From assembly GCA_008694505.1 (NCBI GenBank), contig VZDJ01004378.1:4509014-4573013 (forward strand): 64,000 bases of DNA. Direction: 5' to 3'. Positions 21,392 through 33,927 of the stretch are shown here, one piece after another; positions within the stretch are counted from its first letter, which is position 1; the number at the start of each line of letters is the position of its first letter. The notes beneath the pieces were generated by a model, which was given only the letters and a program-made list of their open reading frames with translations, searched no databases and had not been told where the DNA came from. The DNA comes from Cyanoderma ruficeps. Taxonomy: Eukaryota > Chordata > Aves > Passeriformes > Timaliidae. The translations under genes were made by a program, and so were the position numbers.

Positions 21392-24300
21392 CCTGGGCAC
21401 CGAGAGGGGTTCACGCCGCCTCGGGCAGAGCGCGGCCCCGGGGTGGAAGACGGGGACGCAGCTCCGGCGTTGGCGGGGGGAGAGAGGCCCCGCGCGGGAG
21501 CGGCCTCCCAGACACCGCCAGCCTCCCCGTGCCGTGGGAAGAAAAGTTTATTCCGAGGCGGAGACGGGGAGGTGGCTTTGGGGTTCTAGAGGCCTCCGAG
21601 GTCAGCGAGGTGCGCGGCCGGTCAGTGCGTCCGGGGGCAGGACCCTGTTTGGAAGCGATGGCCCCGGGCCGGGGCCCCGCCGTGGGCGCGCAGCGCGATG
21701 CGCGGCCGTGGGAACGGGCGCGGGGCACCGGCGGCGCCGGGAGTGGAGCCGCCTCTAAGGAGGTGCCGTTTGCCGGCTGCTCCCTGCCCCGGGAACTGGA
21801 GGGGTTGCGTGTTCCCTGGGAACTGCAGTGGCAGCGGGGGAAGGGGCTGGAGCCGCGGAATATCATTATCCGACGGAGAAGTGGGTCAGGGCGCAGGCAC
21901 TGGCACCGTTTTTGCGGGATGTCAAAACAAGACCAGAAAAAAAGAAAGCAAAACCCGCTCAAACCAGAAGTGAAAAATGAAGGCAAACAAACACCACGTC
22001 CCGCGTATTGGGAAGCGGGGGCCGGACACCGGGCCGGGGGGATGCAGAGCAGCCTGGTGCGGGGCCCCGGCTGAGCCCCCCTTGCCCTGCTCCCACCCCG
22101 ACCCGGCGGGGGTGGGCACCCTGCCCTCTGGGTTGCGCCTGCCTTCCCACGGACTTCGCGCGCCGAGCTGATCCCTCATGGGAAAAGATAAGTGGGGGCT
22201 GGAAACACCCCAGACAAACACAAGAGATTTTGGGAGCATTAGATGGTACACACGGTCCTCGGCTTCATCCCAGGCTCGCCGAATTGCGGCCCAGGAGCCG
22301 TGTGAATGGTCCCTGTGTTTGTGATACTGTTTGCATCCGAGTGAAACGGTCTATTCTGCACGGATGTGATGCGACTTTTAATGGTGGGCAAGCTAAGTAT
22401 AAAAACACTTGGTGCTTTATAGGTACCCTACTCTACCGAGCCTCTCAGTCCTCAGGGGCAGGAGCTGCATCTGCCAGTTTGCCCTTCAAAGAAAACAAAT
22501 AAGCCGTCCTGTATGTTTCTCATTTCAATTTCCACCTGCTCTACCTGACTTTTAGGGATGTTAAGAGCTATCTTGACATTAAGCAAAGTAGAAATTTCAG
22601 AGTGAAAAAAATTATAGGAGAAAGTGCCAAGATGCTCAAGCAGTCGATTGTATTTGGAAAGAAGACTGCAGATGTGTCTTCTCATGCAAGGTCAGCATCT
22701 TTCAGGGTACTACAGTGTAAATACAATAGAGGTTGGTTCATTAGGAGAAAACTTGAGTGACAGTTCTTGTTAAATAGACTTTTGGTATCATGTGCTGAGC
22801 TTCACCAATAAAAAACTATTTTAGGAATGTCCTAAGGGAAAATGTTAAAGATTTTAATCAGCTGATTTCCATGTTATTGAATGAACCTAAATGCTAGGAA
22901 AAAGCTGTAGTGATTTCCAAGCCCATACACGGACAGGCATGCACAAACACACTGATACACATATGGAAGACAAGATACTGATATAAATAGTTAATATGTT
23001 TGAGATAAACTCCAGCTCCAACATGATTTTGTAATTGGTTTAGTTTCTCAGTAGGAGTAAGAGTAATACAATATTGCATAGCAGTATGTATAGGTATTAT
23101 TGTAATATAGAGAGGTATCATTGTAATGTACAGTATAAAGCCAGAGCCTGCAGTAATGCCTGACTCTCCGGCTATACCTCTGCTTGGCTTCTCTCTCAAG
23201 ATGGTAGATAGATGTAACTCAGTTGTGTTGCTTCTAAGTATGCATGAGCTTGCAGCAACTTCCAGGCTCCTCCTCTATCTGTGTTGGAACAACTTTTGAG
23301 GAGTTTGGTGACTTTTTAATCTCTAGGTGCTCAGCTGTGACCAGCAGCTCCCTGGTTGGTGACTGTCTGACAAGACTAAAGGACCTCTTCTTAACAGCTG
23401 CTAACATGATTAGCTGCCCAGGTACGTGCTGGAAAAGCTTTAGATAGGGCAGTGTATTCCTTTCTTACAGGGTTTCTTTAAGATTTCCATTTTATTTGTG
23501 CCATGAATAAGTTACCCATCATGAGCACATCCAGAATGAAGGGTAAGTGCAGCATTCACAGAGAGCACTAGTATTTCCTAGTTTTCCACAGTAAATTACT
23601 ACACAGGGAGAATCTGAACTGACATGGTTGTTATGCTGATAGTTAACTTTCACTTTCAGTAGGTAATGCACTATAACATTTTACAAGGTGAATGATAAAC
23701 ATTTAAGACAGATCACTAGTGAATGCATTAGACTCTCCATAACTTCAAATTTTACATCAAAATAATCTCCTTAAAACATTACCACAGATGCCTACACTAA
23801 GCAACTCATCTCCAGTTTTATAGCCCTTAATAAAGAGATAATTAGAATGGATTAGAAGGTTCATCTCTGGCCTTTCAGTGTGTGTGCATAGCTGGGCAGA
23901 ATAAGAATTAAATTATAATATCCTGTTATGATAATTCTTTAGAGCTGCTTTGAGTAGGTGTCAGCGGTTTAGAAAATACACAGGACAGAGGCCAAGTACT
24001 ACAATTCCCTTCTGGTTCTTGAACTGAGGAATGGCTGGGGAGAAAGCTCTCTGGTACAGGAAGCACTCAGCTGTGATAGGGTGACACTTCATCTTTGCCT
24101 TCAGCTGTCAGTTCATGATGTTTTAGCTTGTACTGTGACAAGCTAAATTCGCAGAAATTAATTTGGAAATAAACAAATGTGTTGTTTAACTAGTTCAAAA
24201 CTTGATTTGTATTACTCCTCTCTAATTACTGTATTATATTCTCTCTCTCCTGTGTGAAGTATAAATAACCCAGAACATGTCACAGGAGCAAGCAGATATG

Positions 24301-27079
24301 AAATGGTCTTGTAGCTAACATTACAGGTTTCTGTTTCTATAAAATTGACTATTCTTATTGATGACTTAGCAATGAAAATACTATTTATTTTCCTCACTAT
24401 ACTGTCCAGTAGATATGTTGTTGATTTTCATAAAGCTTTTTTTTAGTACACAATATTTCTACTTATACTTTTATGAAACATTAGCAAGTCTTGATGAGAA
24501 GCTGTTCCCTGTTTAGTTACTGTTTAAAATTTTTGTCCTTTTGAAAGGCCTTTCCTGATGTTTTCAAATTTCTTTAATGTTCAGTTTTCTTTTCCCCCCG
24601 ATGTTAAATATTTTCTTCAAATCTGCTCTTTTTATCAATTGCAACATTTTTATCAGGCTACATAAACTTTATCTCAGTGCTGATACTGTATTTTCCTTTA
24701 CATTTTGACAACCGTGTTAATTTCCAGAGTGAGTCATCCCAGGGTTCCTTCAGCTTTCAATTTTTTTCCTAGCTTTGAGTGCTTTAAGGGTATTTTTTTA
24801 CAATAATGTCAGTTTCTTGTAGCATTTATCTTATTTTCTTGTTTTCATTTTGAGTAATGTCTTTCATATTTGTCAAATCCACTTTTGGGTTTACATGCAG
24901 CTTTTATCCTTTCTCNTTGCCATGGATGTTTAATACTGAATGCCCCTTTACATGAAGAAGTGTTAGCAAGGGATCTCAAACTTCTGTTTTGGTAATATTA
25001 AGATACAAAATGAAAGTGAACTGACTGTTTTTGTCTACCTCCATTTTGTTTGGCGCGTTAGAGTTTCAAGATAATTCAAACCCTATTAACAGGTAAATAA
25101 AAATTTGTTTTTCATATTTTAAATTAATTCCATTTTTTGCACTTTTTCTTGTGTTACTTTCATTTTTAATTGATCTGAGGCATTACTTTCCCAATTCATC
25201 TGCCTCCAAGAACACAAAAAGACAAGAAAAATTATGACTTTAAAGCCCTTTTTCATCCCTTTCCTAAAAGAGAAGATGTAACCCAATTGGTTTTCAAAGC
25301 TAAACAAAATGGCAGTACATATATATTTTCCTCTCAGAAAAAGATCGAAACTTGTCAGTTTGATAGCAGCCAGGTGCCATCAGACTCTTGGAAGGGTTGT
25401 GTGAGAGATGAAGTATATTCACATAGTCTGGTTTTATTATTTTACTTCCCTGTAAGAACCAGTTGAAAAAAGCTAAATTGATAGAAAAAAAAGCAGGGTT
25501 TAAACCTGTTTTTGTAGACAGCTATCTGTCTGGCCAAGCCATGGAAAAGGCTTCAACACCACATCTTCTGGCAAGGCAAATGATCAAATGAAAGTTTGTG
25601 GGCTAGAAATCTTATATATTGGTTTCTCCCAGCTTGACCAGGTGATTGTGAAATAAACTCCACATCCCCCTACCAACTCTGTCTTTTTTGGCAAAACCAG
25701 TATCTGGCCAGCTGATTCTTTAAGTGCCAAAACAGCTGCCCCTTGTTAAGTCTGCTGAAGAATGACCTCCTAACCCTACAATGTATTGGAGCAGAGTGAT
25801 TCTAGAGTGTGAGAAGTAAGAAATGATGAACTGAAAGGCAAATTTTGAACTTTTTATATATATATATATNAGCACTGAGTCAAATTTGTCTGCATTTCCT
25901 TCATAATTGTTTTTGCTGTTTGATCTCAATTTACCTCTCTGCTGTGGAGCACTCAACACTACTACTCAACACCCACTGCTACTACTCAACACCTGTTACG
26001 AACAAGTGCTTCCAACATATTTTTTGAAGGTTGGTTTTATTTTTCTACACGAAACCTCTCTGTGAAGAAAGATGCACCACTGGCTGAGTTTCTGACTGTA
26101 TTTTCATCTCTGTGAGAGTCATGGCCATATTGTAAAATGTTCGTACTCCAATTGCGAGTCTCTTCCTATGTTCTAGACATATATGCCTCTAGGGGCATTT
26201 GTTTATTTTCCACCCTGCTATGGAGCAAAGAAATGGAAGGAGGAAATGAAAATAGTATTTCATACTCCTGTTTAGCATTCCTATCAATTTCTACTTGGAT
26301 TATTAAATGTAAAACTGGAAGCAGAAAGCATAGCTTTGATCACACTATCGTATCATCCCACTGCCTGGTTACCTGTGAGCAACACAGTAGTTTCCTGCAG
26401 AGACAGATAAAGCTAACTGCTGAAATGATAAATGCATAGTGGGCAAGAGTGAATTATTTAACATCCAATTCCCTACCAGTCTTCAAACACAAGGTAATGT
26501 GACCTCCTGGGAGGTTTAACTTTTGCTCAGCTTTCTATGGAAGGCCAGGTAGAAGCAGGTCTGCCTTACTGCTGGGGACAGTGGCAGTGTGCAGAGCCTC
26601 TCACAGCTCCTCTGTAGCCTACCCAGGCACTGAATTTGGCCCTTCACTTCGAGACACATAAGGCACCCACTGTCTTTCATGTCACCCACACAGTGAGCTG
26701 TGCCTACAATTTCACGTGTCCCCTTCCCCTCCTGCTCTTACCACTGGTAAAGCTCTCTTTACTGAGTGTAAAGAGGCATTTTCTGTGCCAGTGAAGAAAA
26801 TTCGTTCAGTCAGTAGCTGCAGAATAAGGCACTGTTTTCAGTGATGTCGATGATTAAAAGGCTCTTTTTCTGCTGCCTTCTTTTAAAGATAGTGTACATC
26901 CTGACAGGAAATTTGGACAAATAAAACCAAAAGGTACACATTCAAAAACATCAATCCAAAATGGAAAACTCTGGTGCATGCTTAAGCTATGTATTAAAGG
27001 CATGCATAGACTCAAACAGTTGGTCATGCAGAGTAAACCCCATTCCTAGATATGCAGCAGGCTTTAACAATAGCCCATT

Positions 27080-27119
27080 AAATAATAAGTAATAAATAAT
27101 AAATAATAAATAAATAAAT
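27080..27119. repeat. (AATA)n microsatellite
   Basis: AATAA/AATA units are repeated over 40 bases, ending in AAATAAATAAAT. Confidence 0.85.
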
Positions 27120-30100
27120 CTCCCTGGAACAAGCCATTAAGCTGAGATCTACTAGGTCAATTCCAGCCAAAAGCAAGTTGGTACATTCACAGATCTTATC
27201 AAACAGTTTTTCCTATGCTGACATCACATTTACCATTTCTTTTCTCTTTTATTTTTGAGTTTGGTGGTGTTCTTTTTACAGCAAGTGCTGACCTACAAGC
27301 ACAATAGATATTAACTTCCTGGAACAATTTATCATAATCATCATGCTTCGGTAAGCATTGCTGATGATGCTTCACAGAGGAGTTTTCAAATAATGGATAT
27401 TGAATGGCAGGAATAGTTCACTGCTGAAAAATGAAGCACAAGAGTTTGGTTTTTTTTTCTTAAATGCATGTTTATAATTTATAAATGCATGTTTTTTTGT
27501 TTTTCTGGTTTTTTGGGGGGGGTTACTTATAGAAAATTGTAGCACATTTACAATATATGTTTCAATTTCAGCTGGAGTAAGAGGCTAGTTAGATTATGGA
27601 AATGAATTTGCATATTATGTCTGCTAATATTCTCACAGTTTTAAAATATAGATATGTTTGAAATCTGGGGATAAAGGTACACAGTAACAAAGCAACAACA
27701 AAAGTGTGCTGATATACCATACTCCATATCAAAAATAGCAGCTATTTGTCAGTATTCAAGGTGTCCACAAAATAAATTCACATCTCCTCCTTCTTTTGAC
27801 AGTGCCACATGTTGCTAGTTCATTGTTAGGAAAAATAAACAGAGGCAGACATGCTGGATTCTGGTACATAGAAACAAAATGCCCAAGTTTCCCAAGTAAA
27901 GAAAGGAATAATTAAACAATATTCCTTCTTAATTCTAAATGCATTTCTGGCAGTCATTCCATTGTAAAGGCTTCTAAGGTCTCAGAAACTCTGTTGTTAG
28001 AAAGTTCTGAAATTTGAACAAAATATAATCAGAAAACATAGATTTATCTTAGTTTGCTACTAGAACTTCAGAGCTGCCTATCAACTATGGTAACTGAAGT
28101 ATATAAAATTTGATATATACAAAGAAATGTGTGACACATGTATAGAAAAGAATTCTATATCTTAAAGGAAAATTATGAGATCTGAGATAACTCTTGCCAC
28201 TCACTAGTTGGTATTTGGGGTTATGATAGACAGTAATATGAAAAGTCTTGCTCAGTATTTGGTAGATATCAAAAAATTGCAAAAACTTTCTTAATAGAGA
28301 ACAAAACAGAGAACATCATTACTTAAGTCGCTCTAAAAATCCTCTTGTTTCTTTATGCTACTAATTATGACTGAAGGAAAATTACTCCTAGGTTCTGTTG
28401 TTTGGGGTTTTTTTCCCTCACCACACACCTTCCAAAATGCCAGAATTTTCTTCTCCAAAGAGCAACCTTCTCCAAAGAATACCTCAAAGATGAGGTGAGA
28501 TGGCTTCTATGTTTAGGGAACAAGAAGGAATACATTTGAGGGAAAAAAAAAAAAAGAGTCTGCAATTCCTCGGTCTGGAAGAGAGACATTCCATGACCAA
28601 GGTCTGTAGAACCAGATCAGACCATGGAGAGCACAGATGGGGACTGCTCACTTGTCCTACAGGAAGAACTGCTGGCAGCAAATGAATCCAGCATGAGCCA
28701 AGTTTGAAAAGACTCCAACCCCAAAGTTCTTTCAGCGATTAGATTCACGCCTGTGAAAATCCTTAGCAGTGGTGTTCTGGATTTAGTGTATTTATGGGAG
28801 TTCAAGGACTCACCAACAAGAATTTAGAAGGTTATTAAATGCACATGTATTTAGTAAATCTGAACTCAGGATTAGTCAGTGGTTGCAGGTTACCTGGGGG
28901 AAGTATTGTTGATGGCAGGTATGGTCCTGGCTGATGGCAGAAACTATAGTGTATTTAAATATGCCCGGATAAAAAAGGTAACAGTGGTGTTTACCATCAG
29001 ACCATCAAAATATTCTGACTGCAATTAAAGGGTGTGCCATTAGGTTACACTTTTATCGAATATAATTTGCTTATTTTAAAATGCATCTGGAAAAAATGCA
29101 AACATGTCCATGAACTAAATTGCAGGAGAAAGCTAAATGCTTAAGTAAGTTTTATCATTAAAGTAAGGGTTAGGGACCAATTAAGTGAAAGCTAAGCAGC
29201 CAGGTGTAAGGTATGGAGGGAGATGACAGAGCCCTGGCTTGAGGTTCAACTAATTGAATGTGGCATGAGACATTTTCTTGTGGGACATAATGAATAGCAG
29301 AGTGAGAAGCTGTCAAAAGTTAGAAATAGTACTGTGAAGGTTGGCTGAGTTTCGCAGTTGATTAAGGGTAAGTTACATGAGTTGAGGGCTGACCAAAATT
29401 CCCAATAATTGGAGAGCAATAGTGGCATCTTTTAGGGAGAGAAAAACTTAATATCAGCAGTGCCTAGGTAATAAACTTTTGTAAGGTCACTACTACCTAG
29501 GTAACTATCAAAAATACCAAATTTGAATACATATATAGTAAAACTGGGAAAAATGGGGAGAAATAACTGAGGGTTGGTTGATTATCTAGAGGAAGACCAG
29601 AGAAGAAAGGGGAGGGTGGAGGAACATGCTTGGGAAAATATTGATAAGGAGCATAAATGTGCTTGCATATGTGAGCAGGTAGTTGGTAATAAGTTGGTTT
29701 TTTTTTTCTTTGACCAAGCTGACTGAAGAATTCCCAGTTGGCAGTATGAATCAGCACTAGTCTGTGAAGACCCACGTGATTTCCTGGATTATCACTTCTA
29801 TTGTAATCTTTCACTGTTTTGAAATATTGAATAATATAGTTTGGGCAAATAATTGGAGTCAATCCTTAGTGCCAGATTACATTATTTCATCCTTCCAGAA
29901 TCAGAAACCTTCCTTGTTTTGTGGTTATCCTTGTAAAGCCCATGCTGAATTCCTGGTTCTGTCTTAATGGGGAGGTTATAGTTTGCAGGTAAAGACATGT
30001 AAATGTAAGGGCCTCCAATATGAACGTGCACCCACTATAGGACAAGGAGAACTGGCCAGTGTGTTCTGATCAAATTTCAATGTCTGCTTTGCAGGACATG

Positions 30101-33100
30101 TTGAATATCTCTCATTGCATGGCTCAATTGGGATTTCACCGTGAGAACTTCGAAAACTCACATACATGGAGACCTCTGAGGGCTCAATTCAAGTTCCTAA
30201 ATATAGGCATTTAGTGCTATTTGAGAATCTGACAACCTCAATGACCTGCACACTGTACTGTTAGATTGGCCTCAGGACCTGAATGAGACAACTGTAAGCA
30301 TGAAATTCATTCATAAGGCATCTGGAGTGTCATCAGATGCCTATACATGGGTATATGTGCTCAGTTATCGTCTTCAAGCTGAACCTTCTCCCTGGTTTGT
30401 CACCTTCTGGGAACTGCTAGGAGATAAATTCCCACAGGAGTGTTAGTGCATGGGTATTGAGTTTCATTCCTTATTGCCTTCAGATATCTGGCTGCTGGAG
30501 AAAGATTCATGGGCTGAGGTAAGTTCTATGCCTCTCAGAGGTTGGGGATGGGCAGATATCCCCTCTTTCTCCAGATAAGTACCTGTCCTCCCTGCAGGGC
30601 TGACTGTTGTCCATGCACAGGCAAGGACACAATCCTCCCGTGTGCTTAGGAATATGTGTGCTTCTATTTGCCTCCTCCTCCTTCTTCCCTGGTGGAGATG
30701 AGGAGATACCTTTCATCCTGCTGTGGTGCTTGGCAAAACAGATTTGGGCACATGTATCACAGCTGGAAGAGAAAGCGGGTAGTCTGATTTAGCCAGAAAT
30801 AAGAAGATGGAGAGAAAAACAGGCTTTTTGCACTGTGGTTTTTGGGGGCTGACTTTGTAAGTGCCATGTGTGGGGAAGGTAGGCTACCCTGTATGAGAGT
30901 GGAATCTGAGATGTAGTTAATGACATAACAGAAATGTGCTGGGGAAAAAGGAAAGATGTGATACTTTAATGGAAAAGGAGGAAGAAATGGACTATTCTTG
31001 GACATGGAGTAGAGAAGCATAAAGTTTTCTACTTATGTGATGAAAGAAATTGACTACCTATAGCAGAGGTGAACAAAGCTGTAGCAGGTCCTACAAACAG
31101 ATCTGGCACAATGGCTGCCAAGGCTTAACTGTCTTGTCTAAATCATCTCTCAAGGGGCAGACAGTTAGCTCACTTCCAGAAACAGCTGAAGAAGGAAATG
31201 GCCACTTTTTGTGTACTAGCTGAAGCTCTCACAAAGGCAATAATAGGACACTCAGGTCCACTCCATTGCTTTTGCAACATTTGCTGCCTCTTTCCATGGC
31301 CAGAGTCTGCCTGAAGGTCCTGAGACCCGTTAAGTTGCATGAGTGGTTTTGTGAATTCTACTCCATTGTTTTTCTGCTGTACAGGTTTCTGTCTGCTCAG
31401 GAAAGATGCCACTGCTAATCTGCTCACGTGGGGATTTTTGGAGATGAGCACTGTACAGACAGCTCAGTAACCGTATTTCCAACGTAGCCTCTGCAGCACT
31501 TAGTATCATTTGTGGCAACTCCAAGCTCTATTTAGATTAAAGACTTTGTAAAAAGGAAGATTATTATCAAGATACTATACCCATATCTAGCATAATTATA
31601 TATGAAAGTAGGAATACTCTTGTTGAAACATCTCCCATTTAGCTAAATTATTATTAATAGGAGACAGGGAGGCTTAATAAGTGGGATTAGCACACATGAG
31701 TGGCTACACTAATGAACTGTTAGCATAAATGAACTACTCTGAACTTTCATCATTTGGAACAAATAAGCTTGTTCATCTCCTGAGTGATTTTTGAATATAC
31801 CAAAAATACCCTTCACCTTTTGATGTGCAAGATAGCTAGTTTAACAGGAGAGGGTGGAGAGAAGGGTGGAGGTTTGTATGTGTACGTGTGTGTTTATCTC
31901 TCTGTAATACAGCAAGCTCCCACACTAATTACTTGGTTTTGAATTTTGTAATCTCAAACTAGACTCCAGAAACAATCAAGAATATGGGAAAAAAATATTT
32001 GGACAAAACTGCATATTTCTTCCCTTGTGACCAATGCCACCAGAGTGGTGTGAGCTGCCTTTGCACTCCAGTTCACCCTGAGAGATGCTGAGCTGGGTAG
32101 TCAGTCTTGAGAAGGTCTTCCCTAGCTTCTAACTATCCTGAAGTTGGAAGTAGCCTTAAAGGATTTGCCGTGTGTAAGAGTGTGAAAAATTCCATAACTA
32201 GAATAGGTATGACTGTGAAAAACATGTCCCTTTTCCCATACTATTAGAGTACATGCTGAAAGCTTCCAATTAAACCAAAGACTGACATAACATCCATGGC
32301 TTACTCTGTCACCTGCTCAAATCAACTGAAAAGGTGCAATTTACATTGTGCAGATATCAGAACTCAGAATATCAGAAAACAGGGTCACACCTCCAATACT
32401 TTTTAAGATGTGGGTAAGTCTCACCAATTTATGATACCATGATTTTTGTAACTCTGATATCTAAGTCAAATTGAGACAGGCAACAAATGTGCAGTAGCTA
32501 CAAAACTTCTTGGCTTTTTACTGAAATAACAGCTTTGGATTTTCTTGGTATACACTGTAAGTAAATTACTGAATTTGAAACATTTTGCATTCAGTTTCTT
32601 TGTACTCAAAGCATTAAATAACTGAGGGGTTTCATCTCATAGCTCTTTTGTCCTCTCCACTTTCTAGGATATACATTGCTGTACTAGTCAGCTGGCTGTG
32701 AAGCATGACATAAACTGTGATGCCTTAAAATGCAACAATACTACTCCTTTGTGATATCGTTGAGTTCAAATTTAAAACATCATTTTGTTCACACTTGCAG
32801 TATTGGACAGTGCCTGCCCTACCTTAGGACCTGCTATAGATTATTCTGGGAGGCACAAAAGTTATTCTTCCTCAGTACAGATGGATTTTTCTGAACTGTA
32901 CTGTGCAAAATTAAAAAAATTAAAAAGCCTGCCATTGCACCAGTACATCTCTTCCACAGATGGTAGACAACTGTTGTAAAACCCCAGCAGTTCTTCTGGC
33001 AGGGCCTTCGTAGTGCTTCCTCTAGGTTAAGCCTGGAATAAGAAGGCCTCTGAAAATACAGATGACCCTTCTCTTCCTAATATTTCCTACATTATCTACA

Positions 33101-33835
33101 TAATCCCCATGTAGCCACTTCCTTGTGAGGAATGTTCTCACAAGGTTCAGGTAGGACAATGACAAGGGTGGGAGCCGTGTGGGTAAGGCAGCCCTTGTCC
33201 AGTCCCAGGCTATATCTGTAAAAATGCATCACATGTTTTAGTTATGGGATTGACAGTGCTGTTGTACTACATCTCCCCACTCCAAAACTATCTTCATTTC
33301 CATTCAAATAAGAATTTTGAGTCTTTACAGAGGGAAAGTTTAGGCTCAGATTGTATTTATTTATAGATCTTTTGTGGGATGCAATGAGTATGAAAGCCTG
33401 GCCTCTACTAGAGTCAGTGGTACAATTCCCTTGTTTGCAAGAGTTCATGGTTTAACCTAATCCCCTGCACTTTGTAAAATACATTTGTGTGCTACAGGTT
33501 AAAATTCTTTAGTACTTGGAGACTCCTGTTGAGCTTTGAAATTGTTAGTAGAATAGGTGCTTTCCTTATGCTTTTAAATGCTGTCACTTCCTTCTGCCTT
33601 TGGAGTCCAAGTGGGAAACAAATGTTTTTGAAAGGCAAATAGCACATGCAGAGAAATAATACTTAGTGAGATATGTTGTTGTTTTTTAACAGTAACAAGC
33701 AAGAAAGATTAGAAAAAACACTGGTGGAGTGATTAAGATCTATCATCAAACATAACCTAAACCATGGCCCCCTGAAATGTACCTTTTTTTTCCTCCACTA
33801 TCTCTTAAACACCACAGACAAAAAATTCTATCAAG

Positions 33836-33927
33836 TTTGGTTTGGTTTTTGTTCGTGGGTTTTTTTGTTGTTGTTTTTGGGTTTTGACGTTTTGGTTGGT
33901 TTTTTTGTGGGTTTTTGTTTTGTTTTA
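33836..33927. repeat. G/T low-complexity tract, longest in the window
   Basis: About 90 bases consist almost entirely of G and T, with T-runs of 3 to 7 separated by G to GGG. Confidence 0.85.

Larger units (their letters stand above)
20220..22190 (-). promoter_or_regulatory. CpG island, probable PTPRZ1 promoter and 5' UTR
   Basis: This is the only GC-rich, CpG-dense block in the window. It starts near 20220 and fades near 22190, with AT-rich DNA on both sides. It contains PTPRZ1 coding exon 1, so transcription on the minus strand should start within it, upstream (to the right) of 20693. I see no convincing TATA box for the minus strand, which is usual for CpG-island promoters, and I cannot place the start site. 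The many long open frames across the island in all frames follow from its base composition and are not annotated as genes. The bounds are estimates by eye. Confidence 0.75.

Noticed and set aside
20863..22502. Several open frames of 139 to 284 codons across the CpG island on both strands
   Set aside because: They overlap in many frames, are rich in Ala, Arg, Gly, Pro or in Thr-His/Cys-Val repeats, and follow from GC and TG-repeat composition. None resembles a known protein except the PTPRZ1 signal-peptide segment.
27606..27613. POU octamer ATTTGCAT (also at 38549-38556)
   Set aside because: About two copies of any 8-mer are expected in 64 kb on both strands; no supporting context.
28700..30200. 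Possible old retroviral or LTR-derived stretch
   Set aside because: The composition and a poly(A)-type signal looked suggestive, but I found no LTR ends, target duplication or viral coding motif.
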